A DNA stretch of 64,000 nucleotides from DAIDJD01 sp035485275 (lineage in GTDB: Bacteria > Oederibacteriota > JAJYGY01 > DAIDJD01), in contig DATHOE010000034.1 in assembly GCA_035485275.1 (NCBI GenBank), positions 138,651 to 202,650 on the forward strand, written 5' to 3'. Position numbers and translations under genes: made by a program. Numbering within the stretch: the first letter of the stretch is position 1; every line of letters starts with the position of its first letter. Below the pieces are notes generated by a model, which ran no database searches, was not told the origin of the DNA, and was given only the letters and a program-made list of their open reading frames with translations. Of this stretch, positions 41,816 to 53,613 are shown one piece after another.

Positions 41816-43472
41816 GCGCGCCTTGTCGAACTGGGATTTTCTCGTGCTGCTGGGCTTGCGCCCGCGCCTGCGGGCTTTGCGTTCCATGGACGCGTCCCAG
41901 GCCCTGCGCCTGGCGGTCTTCGCGTTCCTGCTCGCGTTTTTCCTCGCCGTGATCCACAGCATCTTCAAGCCCATGTGCGCCTTCCTGTGGGACCAGCCCC
42001 AGCTGGGGCCCCTGCTCAGCGCGCGGGTCCTGAGCCTGGCCTTCGGCCTGCTCTTCCTGCTGCTCCTGTTCTCGTCCCTGCTGGCCTTCCTCGGTCGCCT
42101 CCTCTTCTCCGACGACGCGCCCTTCTTCGTGGCCAGCCCCATGGCGCCGCGGGACTATTTTTCCCTGCGCCTGGCCCAGTCCGCCGCGTCCGCGGGATGG
42201 GTGATACCCCTGCTGTGGTTCCCCTACCTGTGGGCCCTGCGCGCAGCGGTCCACGGCGGCTTCTTCTTCGTGGCCTGGGGCTTGCTGGCGCCTTTGCCCC
42301 TGGCGGCCCTGGCCACGGCCCTGGGCGCCGGGGCCCTCTGCCTCCTCCTGCGCCGCCTGTCCCCGCGCCGATTGCGGGCGGGCCTCTTCGGCGCCGCCAT
42401 GCTGGCCCTGATGGCCGGCCTCCTGGCGCTGCGCTTCTCCCGGCCGGAACGCCTGGCCGACCCGCAGCAGGCCCGCTCCGTGGCGGACTACCTTGCCGGC
42501 CTCAATTCCCTGGAGCCCTGGTGGTGGCCGGGCACCTGGGCCAGCCGCGCGGTGATGCTGTCCCTGGGGCGGCCCCTGCAGGCCCTGGCCTGGTGGCTCC
42601 TGTCCGCGGCCGTGGCCGCCGCGGCCTGGTGGACGGTGCTGCGCAGCTTCGGGCCGCATGCCTTCGAGCTCTGGTCGAAAGGCCAGGAATCCGAGGGCGG
42701 CGGGCAGCGCCTGCGCTCCCGGAGGGCCTTCTTTTCCCGTGGGCCGCGGGCCGCCTGGCGGGTGCTGATGGAGCGCGACGCGCTGGTGCTCAGGCGCGCC
42801 CCGGGACAGCGCCTGCAAGCCATGCTTTTGGGATCCCTGGTCATCCTGTTCGCGTTCAGCCTCGGGCGCCTGCCGCTGGGGGGGGACCAGCCCTTGAAGG
42901 ACTGGCTTTTCCTGCCGGTGAGCGGCGTGGCCCAGGTCATCCTGGTGGCGGTCGCGGCCCGCTTCGTTTTTCCGGCCGGCAGCCTGGAAAAACCCGGATC
43001 CTGGCTGCTCTTCCACGCCCCGGTGGCGGCCATGGACCACCTGCGCGCCAAGGCCCTGCTGTTCAGCCTGCTGCTTGTGCCGCTGAGCCTGGGGCTCTGG
43101 CTGGTGGTGGACCACGTCTTCACGCCCGGCCCGGCGGCGCTGGTCCTGGGCTTCGCGAACTTCCTGATGCTGCCCGTGACCCTGGCCTGCATGAACACCG
43201 GGCTCGGCCTGGCCTGGGCGGCGCCCAGGACGGCCCACGCCGAGGAGGTGCTGGCCTCCCCCGCCGGGGTCCTGGTCATGGTCCTGGGGCTCCTGCTGGT
43301 TTTCGCCCAGAACGCGCTGATGGTCTGGCCCCTGCGCGAGGTCTGGTACGGGCCCTACCGCATGCACGTGACCCTGCTGGGGCTGGACCTGCTGCTGTGG
43401 GCGAGCCTGCACGCGGCAGCCGCGTTGGGGCCCCTGGCGCTGGCCCGGCGGCGCATCGACGGAAGGATCTAG
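41808..43472 (+). CDS. ABC exporter membrane subunit, unusual ABC-2-like permease
   Basis: 554 residues with about 12 hydrophobic segments and few charged residues. The first 75 residues are partly cytoplasmic (NWDFLVLLGLRPRLRALRS). FASPMAPRDYFS-type loops (FFVASPMAPRDYFSLRLAQS) and RRLSPRRLRAGLFG resemble large ABC permeases of unknown substrate. It starts at GTG 41808 inside the ATPase gene, so it is the partner. No periplasmic adaptor is next to it; substrate unknown. Confidence 0.78.
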   Translation: MPERALSNWDFLVLLGLRPRLRALRSMDASQALRLAVFAFLLAFFLAVIHSIFKPMCAFLWDQPQLGPLLSARVLSLAFGLLFLLLLFSSLLAFLGRLLFSDDAPFFVASPMAPRDYFSLRLAQSAASAGWVIPLLWFPYLWALRAAVHGGFFFVAWGLLAPLPLAALATALGAGALCLLLRRLSPRRLRAGLFGAAMLALMAGLLALRFSRPERLADPQQARSVADYLAGLNSLEPWWWPGTWASRAVMLSLGRPLQALAWWLLSAAVAAAAWWTVLRSFGPHAFELWSKGQESEGGGQRLRSRRAFFSRGPRAAWRVLMERDALVLRRAPGQRLQAMLLGSLVILFAFSLGRLPLGGDQPLKDWLFLPVSGVAQVILVAVAARFVFPAGSLEKPGSWLLFHAPVAAMDHLRAKALLFSLLLVPLSLGLWLVVDHVFTPGPAALVLGFANFLMLPVTLACMNTGLGLAWAAPRTAHAEEVLASPAGVLVMVLGLLLVFAQNALMVWPLREVWYGPYRMHVTLLGLDLLLWASLHAAAALGPLALARRRIDGRI

Positions 43473-43481
43473 GGAGGGAGC

Positions 43482-45188
43482 ATGGCCGGTCTTGGACGCA
43501 ACAGCGCGGCATGGGTGCGGACCACCCGTCTCAGCTCGGGGCTGATCCTCTTCGCCTATGTCCTGACGCATTTCCTGAACCACGCCTGCGGGCTCATCTC
43601 CCTGTCCGCCATGGAGGCCGGGCTCGCGGTCAACGGCGGTTTCTGGCAAAGCCCGGTGGGGCGACCGCTCCTGTATTGCGCCTTCCTGGCCCACCTGCTG
43701 CTGGCCCTTTGGTCCCTCTACCAGCGGCCCACCCTGTCCATGCCGCGCAAGGAGGCCCTGCGCCTCGGCCTGGGCCTGAGCATCCCCTTTTTGGCGGCCC
43801 AGCATGTGGTCAACACGCGCCTGGGCAACATGCTCTACGGCGTCCATCCGACCTATTCCCTGGAACTGTATTCCTTTTTCGTGCTCACTCCGGCGAACGC
43901 CCTGGTGCAGACGGCCTTGCTGCTGGTGGTCTGGTGGCACGGCTGCCTGGGCCTCCAGTTCGTCCTGCAGCTGAGGCCCTGGTACGCGAAGGCCAGGACC
44001 TGGCTCTTCGCCTGGGCGGTGATGGTCCCCACCCTGGCCCTGCTCGGCTTTTGGGAGGGCGGCCAGGTGGTGCGGGCCATGGCCGGCAACGCAGCCTGGA
44101 TCGCCGCCATGAAGGCCGCCTCCCGCGCGCCCAGCCCGGCGCAGAAGGCCGCGCTCTTCGCCGTGCGCGACGGGGTGTGGATGGCCATGGCGGGCCTGCT
44201 GGCGCTGACCCTGCTGGCCCGGCGCCTGCGCTGGGCCTGGGGCGCCCGCCGCGGCGTCCTGACGGTGCGCTATCCCGGCGGGCGCGTTGTGAAGGCGCTG
44301 CCGGGCATGTCCGTGCTCGACGCCAGCCGCATGGGCGGCCTCCCCCACGCCTCCATTTGCGGGGGGCGCGGGCGCTGCTCCACCTGCCGTGTGCGCGTCG
44401 ACGAGGGCGACTGCCTCGCGCCGCCCCCTTCGCCCGACGAGGCGGCGGTGCTCCAACGCGTGGGCGCCGCGCCCAAGGTGCGCCTGGCCTGCCAGTTCCG
44501 GCCCGCAGGGGACGTCTCCGTGACGCCCCTTCTGCCGGCCAACGCCCAGGCCGCGGACGGCTTCGCCCGGCCGGCCCAGTTCATGGGCCAGGAGCGCGAG
44601 ATCGCGATCCTGTTCGCGGACATCCGCGGCTTCACCCAGCTGTCGGAACACAAGCTGCCCTACGACGTCGTCTTCATCCTGAACCGCTACTTCGCGGAGA
44701 TGGGCTCCGCGGTGGAGGCGGCGGGGGGGCGGGTGGACAAATTCATGGGCGACGGGGTGATGGCCCTGTTCGGGCTTGAGGGCCCGCCCGAGCAGGCCTG
44801 CCGCCAGGCCCTGGCCGCGTCCGCGGACATGGCGCGGCGCCTGGACGGGCTGAACCGCTCCCTTGCGCACGACCTGGCCGAGCCCCTGCGCATCGGCATC
44901 GGCGTGCACTGCGGACCGGCCATCGTGGGGGCCATGGGCTACGGGCAGGCCATGCACCTGACCGCCATCGGCGACGCGGTGAACACCGCCAGCCGCCTGG
45001 AGGCGCTGTGCAAGCCCAACCACTGCCAGCTCGTGGTCTCGCGCCACGCGGCGGAACGTTCCGGGCTGGACTTGGGCAGGCATCCCCTGCTGAGCCTGGA
45101 CATACGCGGCCGGGCCGGCGCCCTGGAGGCCTACACCGTGGAACAGGCGCGGGACCTGGCGACGATAAATGAGACGCAACAAGCGTAG
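43482..45188 (+). CDS. Membrane b-type/[2Fe-2S] ferredoxin/class III adenylate cyclase fusion
   Basis: 568 residues in three parts. Residues 1-255: six or so helices with paired histidines (LTHFLNHACGL, AQHVVNTRL, VWWHGCLGLQF) like succinate-dehydrogenase cytochrome b; heme binding is inference. Residues about 260-345: plant-type [2Fe-2S] ferredoxin with ASICGGRGRCSTCRV (C-x5-C-x2-C) and a later LACQFRP. Residues about 370-555: class III cyclase, ILFADIRGFTQLSE, VDKFMGDGVMALFG and TAIGDAVNTASRLEAL, with metal-binding Asp residues in place. Such redox-cyclase fusions are known in a few phyla; the signal sensed is not settled. A strong GGAGGGAG precedes ATG 43482. It likely turns a membrane electron state into cAMP. 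Confidence 0.88.
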   Translation: MAGLGRNSAAWVRTTRLSSGLILFAYVLTHFLNHACGLISLSAMEAGLAVNGGFWQSPVGRPLLYCAFLAHLLLALWSLYQRPTLSMPRKEALRLGLGLSIPFLAAQHVVNTRLGNMLYGVHPTYSLELYSFFVLTPANALVQTALLLVVWWHGCLGLQFVLQLRPWYAKARTWLFAWAVMVPTLALLGFWEGGQVVRAMAGNAAWIAAMKAASRAPSPAQKAALFAVRDGVWMAMAGLLALTLLARRLRWAWGARRGVLTVRYPGGRVVKALPGMSVLDASRMGGLPHASICGGRGRCSTCRVRVDEGDCLAPPPSPDEAAVLQRVGAAPKVRLACQFRPAGDVSVTPLLPANAQAADGFARPAQFMGQEREIAILFADIRGFTQLSEHKLPYDVVFILNRYFAEMGSAVEAAGGRVDKFMGDGVMALFGLEGPPEQACRQALAASADMARRLDGLNRSLAHDLAEPLRIGIGVHCGPAIVGAMGYGQAMHLTAIGDAVNTASRLEALCKPNHCQLVVSRHAAERSGLDLGRHPLLSLDIRGRAGALEAYTVEQARDLATINETQQA

Positions 45189-45195
45189 AAAGTTC

Positions 45196-45224
45196 TTTTC
45201 AAACTGCCCCGCGGTCCCTATATT
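45196..45224 (+). promoter_or_regulatory. Promoter of tRNA-Val
   Basis: TTTTCA (45196-45201), a 17-base spacer and TATATT (45219-45224), about 60 bases before the tRNA. The -10 box matches consensus at five of six bases. Confidence 0.6.
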
Positions 45225-45283
45225 GTCTCTCCCGGCGTCGTGGCCCACGAAGGCGTGGAGCCGAACTCCGGCGCTAGCGTTGC

Positions 45284-45360
45284 GCGTCCTTAGCTCAGTT
45301 GGTTAGAGCGTTCCCTTGACATGGGAGAGGTCGGCGGTTCAAATCCGTCAGGACGCACCA
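45284..45360 (+). tRNA. tRNA-Val (anticodon GAC), CCA encoded
   Basis: 77 bases that fold as a cloverleaf. The acceptor stem GCGTCCT pairs with AGGACGC; the D arm has TAGCTCAGTTGGTTAGAGC. The anticodon stem TTCCC/GGGAG (one T-G pair) holds the loop TTGACAT with anticodon GAC. The T arm GGCGG TTCAAAT CCGTC is intact. The 3' CCA is encoded. Confidence 0.97.
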
Positions 45361-45414
45361 TTTTTCGCAGTGCCGGGTCCGCCGCCGAGGGATCCTTTTC
45401 AGGGGACCGTGCGT

Positions 45415-45603
45415 ATGTTGTGTAACGAGTGTTTGACGGAGCCCGCCACCATAGACCACCTGGACCTGAGCCTGGGGGAGGTCCGTTTGCGCAGCCTGTG
45501 CCGGGCCTGCGCCGCGGACGAACTCCAGCGCTGGAACCAGGAACGCCTCGGCCGGCCGGCCCCCAGCTCCCAATCCAGCCAAAAGGACCGCCGGGCCGCC
45601 TAG
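45415..45603 (+). CDS. Small zinc-finger protein upstream of clpC
   Basis: 62 residues. Two CxxC pairs (MLCNEC at C3/C6, LCRAC at C29/C32) would bind one zinc, followed by a charged, partly disordered tail. It resembles a single McsA-like or UvrB-motif-like zinc ribbon, but is too short to assign. Position just before clpC recalls the Firmicute ctsR-mcsA-mcsB-clpC order; mcsB and ctsR are absent. ATG 45415 is one codon after a GTG that could also serve. No promoter is seen between the tRNA and this gene, so both may be transcribed together. Confidence 0.65.
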   Translation: MLCNECLTEPATIDHLDLSLGEVRLRSLCRACAADELQRWNQERLGRPAPSSQSSQKDRRAA

Positions 45604-45631
45604 AAAAGGCCCTACAGTCCGCGTTTTTTAA

Positions 45632-45660
45632 GGCCGTCCAGGGCGAAGCCCAGGACGGCC
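45632..45660. repeat. Inverted repeat (GGCCGTCC/GGACGGCC)
   Basis: An 8-bp perfect stem, an A-A mismatch, then a GGGC/GCCC stem with a GAA loop. A run of six T precedes it instead of following, so it is not a plus-strand terminator. It lies between the zinc-finger gene and the clpC promoter. Confidence 0.55.
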
Positions 45661-45665
45661 GCTCG

Positions 45666-45674
45666 TGGTATACT
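45666..45674 (+). promoter_or_regulatory. Extended -10 promoter of clpC
   Basis: TGGTATACT fits an extended -10 element (TGN plus TATACT), about 80 bases before the clpC ATG; the -35 is poor. A 7-bp hairpin (GGCGCCC/GGGCGCC, 45680-45698) would lie at the 5' end of the transcript. No CIRCE or CtsR-like operator is seen. Confidence 0.5.
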
Positions 45675-45679
45675 TAATC

Positions 45680-45698
45680 GGCGCCCCGAAAGGGCGCC
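45680..45698 (+). repeat. Hairpin at the predicted 5' end of the clpC transcript
   Basis: GGCGCCC and GGGCGCC flank a CGAAA loop. It starts six bases after the -10 box, so it would cap the mRNA 5' end. It could protect the message or influence initiation; that is inference. Confidence 0.5.
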
Positions 45699-45754
45699 GC
45701 CGCCGGCACCCAGGCGGTCCCAAGCGTAATTCCTTACAGCCCGTTGAGGCTCCT

Positions 45755-48244
<2,490 letters not shown>

Positions 48245-48261
48245 CCAAGGCGCGAAGCCCG

Positions 48262-48302
48262 AGGCCCCGCGGCCGATACCGCCGCGGGGCCTTTCTTTTT
48301 TT
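48262..48302 (+). terminator. Intrinsic terminator after clpC
   Basis: A perfect 12-bp stem (AGGCCCCGCGGC / GCCGCGGGGCCT) with a 7-base loop is followed by TTTCTTTTTTT. It ends 18 bases after the clpC stop. Confidence 0.93.
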
Positions 48303-48339
48303 GGGGACCCAAAACGACCCGTGAAGCGTCCTTGCTGAG

Positions 48340-51300
48340 ATGACCAAAAACGCGCGAATCTTCGCCGCAAGCCTGGCCGTCCTGGGCCTGGGCGCCGCTC
48401 TGGGGATGCAGAGGGGCCCCTGGCTGGGCGAACGCTTGCGCGCGCCCCTGGAGCAGGCCCTTTCCAAGGCCAGCGGCCGGCGCGTCAGCGTCGGGGGCAT
48501 GGGCCTCGGCGTCAGCGGCTGGCTGTGGCTGCGCGACGTGGGCATGGGCCCGATGGAGCGCGGGGGTCCCTGGGACCTGAGCCTCACGGCCGAGGCCGTG
48601 GGCCTGAGGGTGGACCTCTGGGGCCTGGTCCGCGGCCGCGTGGACCTTTCCAGCCTGCGGGCCGTGCGGGTCCTGGCGCCCTGCGTCTTTGTCCTGAGCC
48701 CGAAGGAAAAGGCGCCCCCTCCCGGCGGCGCCCAGCCGCTGTCCGGCGCCGGCTCCGGGGATTGGCAGCGCGCCCTCGCCGCCTTGCCCTTGCCGCCCGT
48801 GCCCATGGATCTCGAGGACGGGAGCGTCTGGAGCGCGGCCCCGGGTTCGGGGATGCGCCTGTTGGCGGACAAGCTGGACGCCAGCCTGGAGCCCGAGGGC
48901 CCGCAGGACTGGCGTTTGCGCGCTTCGGGCCGGCCCGCCGGAAGCGGGGAGGCCAGCATGCGCGCGGACCTGGGTCCGGGCCGGGGCCATCCCCTGATCG
49001 AGGCGGACGTGAAAAACCTGGAATGGCCTTCCTGGCTGGCGCCCCCGCCCGGCCTGGGGCCGCCGCAAGGCCGCCTCAACGGCGATTTCGAAGCCCGCGC
49101 GCTGCCCGGCGCCTGGCCCCTGGGACTGGATCTGCGCGGCCGCGGGACGCTGGAAGGGGTCGCGATCCAGCCGTCCGCAGCGGGCCGGCCGGGTTTGAGC
49201 GCGCTGGCCGCGCAGTGGACCCTGCAGGGCGGCCGTTTCGACCTGGAAGGGATGAAAGCCTCATACGCCGGGGGAAGCATCCAGGGCCAAGCCGATGTGG
49301 ACCTGCCCACGCAGGCCTTTGGAGCGACCCTGACCGCGCGCGGGGCGGATTTGGGGGTCCTGGCCCTCAGCGCCGGGGCGCCGCAGGACCTGAGCTTGAG
49401 CGGCGCCGCGGACCTTGATTTTTGGGCCGCGGGAGCCCTCAGCGCGCCGGCCATGTCCGTGGACCTCCATTCCCAGGAGGCCCTCTGGCGGGCCCATCCG
49501 CTGACCGGCCTGGACCTGCGCGCGTCCGGCGCCGGCGGCCGCTGGAACGTCGGCGGAAGCCTGGCCTGGGACGGAGGCAAAGGGAAGATTTCCCTGGCGG
49601 CGGACCGGGGAGGCCTGGCGTCGGCGGAGCTGGCCGTGTCGTCCCTGCCCGCGGACTGGCTGGAGGCCTGGGCGGGTCCCGGCATCGCCGGGCGCCTGGA
49701 CGGAACGGGCGATTTTTCCCGGACCAGGAAAAAATGGGACTTGGCCCTGCATGGATCCAATCTTGAGGTGCGGGGAGCCTCGGTGGACCGCGCCTCGCTG
49801 CGGGCCCGGGGGGACGCCGCCGCGGCCCACCTGAGCCTGGAGGCGGACCTCCCCAGAAGGGCCGGACTCAAGGGCGACGCGGACGCGGTCCGCCAGAGCG
49901 ACGGCGCCTGGACCCTCGGCCCCGCCCGCCTGTTCCAGAACCGCCGGCTCATACTCCAGGCGCGCGGCGTCTGGAAACCGGGCGGGGCCGGACAGCCCGA
50001 CGCCATGGATCTCAAGGTGAAGACCGCGCCCCTGGACCTGGCGCTCTTGTTCCCAAGGCAGGCGCCGGACGGCTGGAGCGGCAGCGTCCAGGGAGCCGGA
50101 CGGCTTTCGCTGGCAGGGGGCGTCTGGAGCGGGGCCTTCCGTTTCTCCTCGGAGACCTTGGCGCGCAAGGGCTGGGGCTTCCCCTGCGGCGCGAACGTCC
50201 GCTTCGGACCCACGGGCGTCACGGTCACGGGGATGGACCTGCGCCACGGGGAGCTTGCCGGCGGCGGCACGGCCCCGGGCTGGTCCGGGCCCTGGAACGT
50301 CGACCTGAGCCTGGACAAGGTCCGCTTGGCCGCCCTGGACGACCTGCCGTTCTTGTCCGAGGCCCTGCCCCGCGGACTGAGCGGCTCCGCCAGCGGGAAA
50401 CTCAGCTACCGTTCGGGTGCGGCGCCCCGTTTCGACGCCGCCGTGGACTTCAAGGACCCCCTGCCCCGGGTGCTGCCCGGAGCCGCGGGGCGCGTGGTGG
50501 TCCGGGGGGCCGGCCGGCGTTGGACCCTGGACTCGTTGGACCTGAGCCAGCCCGGGGGCGGCTCCATCACGGGTTCGGGCGACCTGGATATGAGCGGCGC
50601 GGCGCCCTGGTCCGGGACGGCCCATTGGACGCGGCTGCGCTACAAAGGACTCGTCCTCGACGGCAGCGCGCTCCTCTCCGGAGGGGCCGGGCGTCCGGCC
50701 TCGCTGAGGCTGGCGCCCTGGAGCCTGTCGGCCACGGCCCTGCCGCAGTTGGACGCGGCGTTCACCTTCGGCAAGGACGGCATCGAGGCCGTGCAGGGCC
50801 GATGGGGATCGGGCATGCGGTGGAGCATCCGTTCCCAGCAAGGGCTCTGGCAGGGCAGCGCCGACCTCTCCGGGCAGGATCCCGGGCTCCTGGCGGGCTT
50901 TCTTCTGGGGCGCGCCGCGGCAACGGACCTGCGCCTGGACGGCGGACTGGAAGGGAGCTTCGCGTCCCTCAGCCGTCCTGCCTTCGTCAAAATGGACTTG
51001 GGCGAGGCCGGCTCGCCCGGCAGCGCGCTCCGGGGCCAGGCGCAGTGGGCGCAGGGGGGCCTCCAGGTCTCGGGAAGGTTCAGGGCCCTCAAGCTGGGCC
51101 GTTTGGCGGCCGCGGCAAGGGCCCTGGGGCTGGATGCGCCGGCCTTGGACGGGCTCGTTTCCGGCTCCTGGAAGGGAAGCGCGTCGTCCGTCAGCGTGAG
51201 CGCGCTGGTGGACTCCCTGGTCTGGAACAAAAACAAGCTGGGCCCCCTGTCCTTGGCGGGGGGATGGAGCCCTTCGGGCGCGTGGATTTCGCGGGCCTCA

Positions 51301-53613
51301 CTGGGGCCCGATGCGGGCCCCGGTTTGAGGCTGGAGGACGCGCACTGGAGCGCCTCGGGCAAGGGCGCGGGACAGGCCTACAGCTTTTCCGGGGACGCGC
51401 AGGTCACGAACTGGAACCTGGCCCTGTGGACCTTGAGCGCCGACGCCGCCTTCAAAGTCACGGGAAGCGCCGGCAAAACGGTGTGGAGGGCCCAATGCGC
51501 GCGCCTGCAGGCGGGGACAAGGGTGTGGACCAAGCTGGGCCTCGGCGGCACCTGGGACGGCCGGCGCTACACCGTGAAGGAGGGCTCCCGCAAGCCGGAG
51601 TTCAGCGCGGCCGGAAGCGTGAGCGGCAGCGCGTTCACGCTCGACGAGGCGCACGCATATTCCGGGGGCGGGGAGGGGAGCATCAAGGGCGACGTCAAAC
51701 AGGACGGTTCGCTGGACTTCGAGGGCCTGACCGACGGGCTCCCGGCCTCGGACCTGGCCGGCATCATGGGCTGGCCCCAGACCTGGACCGGCTCGTCGTG
51801 GGGCACCTTGCGCGTCACCGGGAACCTGGGCCACGCCCGCACCGTGGTCTCGGCCAAGGTCGAGAACGGGTCCGTGCAGGGCCTGCCCTTTGACCTCGCC
51901 ACCGGCTACGTGGTCCAGGACGGGAATTGGGTGTACCTATCCTCGCAGGGGCCCATACGCATGAGCCGGGGCGACGGCACGGCCCTGGAGGTCGGCGGGC
52001 GCGTGACCCTGCTGGACAATCCGGGGCCGGGGCAGGGCATGGACGTGTGGGCCAAGAGCATCGACGGCCGCCTGCGCCTCTTCGCCGGGCTGCCGGCCAT
52101 CCGCGCGGCGGACGGGCCCCTGAGCCTGAAGCTGCGCTTCACCGGGCGCACGGACGATCCCCGCGTGGACGGCACCCTGGCGGTGACGGACGGCAGCATC
52201 AGCCCGGCCTGGCTGCTGCCGCCGCTTCAGAACGCGGAAGTGCTCGTGCAGATCCAGGATTCCAAGGCCTTTTTGCAGAAGGCCGAGGCGAAGACGCAGG
52301 ACGGGGATTACCTGCTCAAGGTGGAGCCCGCCGACCCGGCGCTGCCGGCTTTCGTGTTCAAGGACTGGGTGCCCGCGGGCATGAACATGCGCATCCGCAC
52401 CGGGAAGGGCGGCATTCCGGTGGAGTCCACGCGCAGCCTCCGGTTCGTCGACGGCGTGGTTCATCCGGACCTGGTGCTGTCGGGTTCCTGGGACCAGCCC
52501 GCCCTGAGCGGGGATCTGTCCCTGGACAAGGGGGGGCAGGACAAGGCGGTGGTGCAATGGCCCGCGCAGTTCCAGGAGTCGGGCGCCCCGGACCGGAAGG
52601 GTTGGTTCGACCGCCTGACCTATGACCTGGCCTTGAAGGCGCGCACGGACGTGATGGTGCGCACCGGGGCGGCCGAAGTCTTTGTGGACACGGGGGACGC
52701 GGGGCTGCGCCTGGAGGGCGCCGGAGACGGCCGGGCCCTCTCCGGGCAGATTCGCCTGCTCCAGGGCAGCGTGGACTACCTTCTCGCCACCTTCAGGCTC
52801 ACGCAGGATCACGACAGCTGGGTGGAGATGCGGGGGGACTCCCCGCCGGAGGTGGAATTGTGGGGCGTGGATGACCTGGGCAGCGTCTCGGTGTCCGGGG
52901 GCGCGCCCCAGGACGTGCAGGTCCTGCTCCACGCCTGGGGCCCCTTGGGGCAGGTGCAGATGCAGCTGTCGGAAGCCGATGATCCCTCCCTCACCCAGAA
53001 CCAGCTCGCGACCCTGCTGGGCATGGGCGGGGACGCCGGGGACCCGCGTTCCCAGGGCGGCTTCACGCGCATGCTGGGCGAGGTGCCGGCGAGCTTCCTC
53101 ACCTCCTGGGGGCGCAAGACGGGCTGGCTGGATGAGGTGGGCCTGAGTTCCCCGGCCATGGACGAGGCCGTGGTTCCGACCCCGGGCGCCGGGGACACGG
53201 GCCAGGTGGAGCCCCTGGCCGAGGGGACCCCGGTGAGCTCGACGGCCCGGGCCCTGGCCGAGGTGAGCATGGGCAAATACCTGGGCTCCAAGCTCTTCGT
53301 GGGCGTGGACACCCAGATCATACAGACCGACGTCCTGGGCAAAAGCTCGGTGGGCCCCGAGGTCGGCGGCGTGGTCGAGTACCAGCTGCCCGGCAGTTCC
53401 AAGCTGTCCGTCCAGCATTCCGTGGACACCAGCGGGCAGACCGACGACCGGGTCATGCTGGAAGGCAGCACCAGTTTCGACAACTATGACCCCAACCGCC
53501 GGCGTTGGGACGGAATGGCCACGCCCCAAGCCAGCCCGGCCCCCAGCCCCTCCGGCTCCGGCCTTCCCGCCCCCAGCCCCACTCCCGCGCCCAGCGGAAC
53601 CCCGGGCCCCTGA
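48340..53613 (+). CDS. tamB: TamB-like translocation and assembly module / lipid-transfer protein (DUF490)
   Basis: 1757-residue giant periplasmic protein anchored by an N-terminal helix (IFAASLAVLGLGAALGM). It belongs to the TamB/AsmA-like bridge family, now thought to carry phospholipids between membranes. The body is a long run of beta-strand repeats (LDASLEPEGPQDWRLRASGR and many similar). The C-terminal DUF490 starts near residue 1410 (GWFDRLTYDLALKARTDVMV) and includes LLQGSVDYLLATFRLTQ, LHAWGPLGQVQMQLSE and LTQNQLATLLGMGGD. A Pro/Ser/Ala-rich tail of about 45 residues follows the usual end. It is larger than typical TamB (about 1250). It sits directly before bamA, a frequent order. No close ribosome binding site is seen before ATG 48340. 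Confidence 0.9.
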   Translation: MTKNARIFAASLAVLGLGAALGMQRGPWLGERLRAPLEQALSKASGRRVSVGGMGLGVSGWLWLRDVGMGPMERGGPWDLSLTAEAVGLRVDLWGLVRGRVDLSSLRAVRVLAPCVFVLSPKEKAPPPGGAQPLSGAGSGDWQRALAALPLPPVPMDLEDGSVWSAAPGSGMRLLADKLDASLEPEGPQDWRLRASGRPAGSGEASMRADLGPGRGHPLIEADVKNLEWPSWLAPPPGLGPPQGRLNGDFEARALPGAWPLGLDLRGRGTLEGVAIQPSAAGRPGLSALAAQWTLQGGRFDLEGMKASYAGGSIQGQADVDLPTQAFGATLTARGADLGVLALSAGAPQDLSLSGAADLDFWAAGALSAPAMSVDLHSQEALWRAHPLTGLDLRASGAGGRWNVGGSLAWDGGKGKISLAADRGGLASAELAVSSLPADWLEAWAGPGIAGRLDGTGDFSRTRKKWDLALHGSNLEVRGASVDRASLRARGDAAAAHLSLEADLPRRAGLKGDADAVRQSDGAWTLGPARLFQNRRLILQARGVWKPGGAGQPDAMDLKVKTAPLDLALLFPRQAPDGWSGSVQGAGRLSLAGGVWSGAFRFSSETLARKGWGFPCGANVRFGPTGVTVTGMDLRHGELAGGGTAPGWSGPWNVDLSLDKVRLAALDDLPFLSEALPRGLSGSASGKLSYRSGAAPRFDAAVDFKDPLPRVLPGAAGRVVVRGAGRRWTLDSLDLSQPGGGSITGSGDLDMSGAAPWSGTAHWTRLRYKGLVLDGSALLSGGAGRPASLRLAPWSLSATALPQLDAAFTFGKDGIEAVQGRWGSGMRWSIRSQQGLWQGSADLSGQDPGLLAGFLLGRAAATDLRLDGGLEGSFASLSRPAFVKMDLGEAGSPGSALRGQAQWAQGGLQVSGRFRALKLGRLAAAARALGLDAPALDGLVSGSWKGSASSVSVSALVDSLVWNKNKLGPLSLAGGWSPSGAWISRASLGPDAGPGLRLEDAHWSASGKGAGQAYSFSGDAQVTNWNLALWTLSADAAFKVTGSAGKTVWRAQCARLQAGTRVWTKLGLGGTWDGRRYTVKEGSRKPEFSAAGSVSGSAFTLDEAHAYSGGGEGSIKGDVKQDGSLDFEGLTDGLPASDLAGIMGWPQTWTGSSWGTLRVTGNLGHARTVVSAKVENGSVQGLPFDLATGYVVQDGNWVYLSSQGPIRMSRGDGTALEVGGRVTLLDNPGPGQGMDVWAKSIDGRLRLFAGLPAIRAADGPLSLKLRFTGRTDDPRVDGTLAVTDGSISPAWLLPPLQNAEVLVQIQDSKAFLQKAEAKTQDGDYLLKVEPADPALPAFVFKDWVPAGMNMRIRTGKGGIPVESTRSLRFVDGVVHPDLVLSGSWDQPALSGDLSLDKGGQDKAVVQWPAQFQESGAPDRKGWFDRLTYDLALKARTDVMVRTGAAEVFVDTGDAGLRLEGAGDGRALSGQIRLLQGSVDYLLATFRLTQDHDSWVEMRGDSPPEVELWGVDDLGSVSVSGGAPQDVQVLLHAWGPLGQVQMQLSEADDPSLTQNQLATLLGMGGDAGDPRSQGGFTRMLGEVPASFLTSWGRKTGWLDEVGLSSPAMDEAVVPTPGAGDTGQVEPLAEGTPVSSTARALAEVSMGKYLGSKLFVGVDTQIIQTDVLGKSSVGPEVGGVVEYQLPGSSKLSVQHSVDTSGQTDDRVMLEGSTSFDNYDPNRRRWDGMATPQASPAPSPSGSGLPAPSPTPAPSGTPGP

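Noticed and set aside
45604..45754. CIRCE or CtsR operator before clpC, and the 45632-45660 hairpin as a terminator
   Set aside because: No TTAGCACTC/GAGTGCTAA pair or CtsR-like direct repeat is seen. The T-run lies before, not after, the hairpin.
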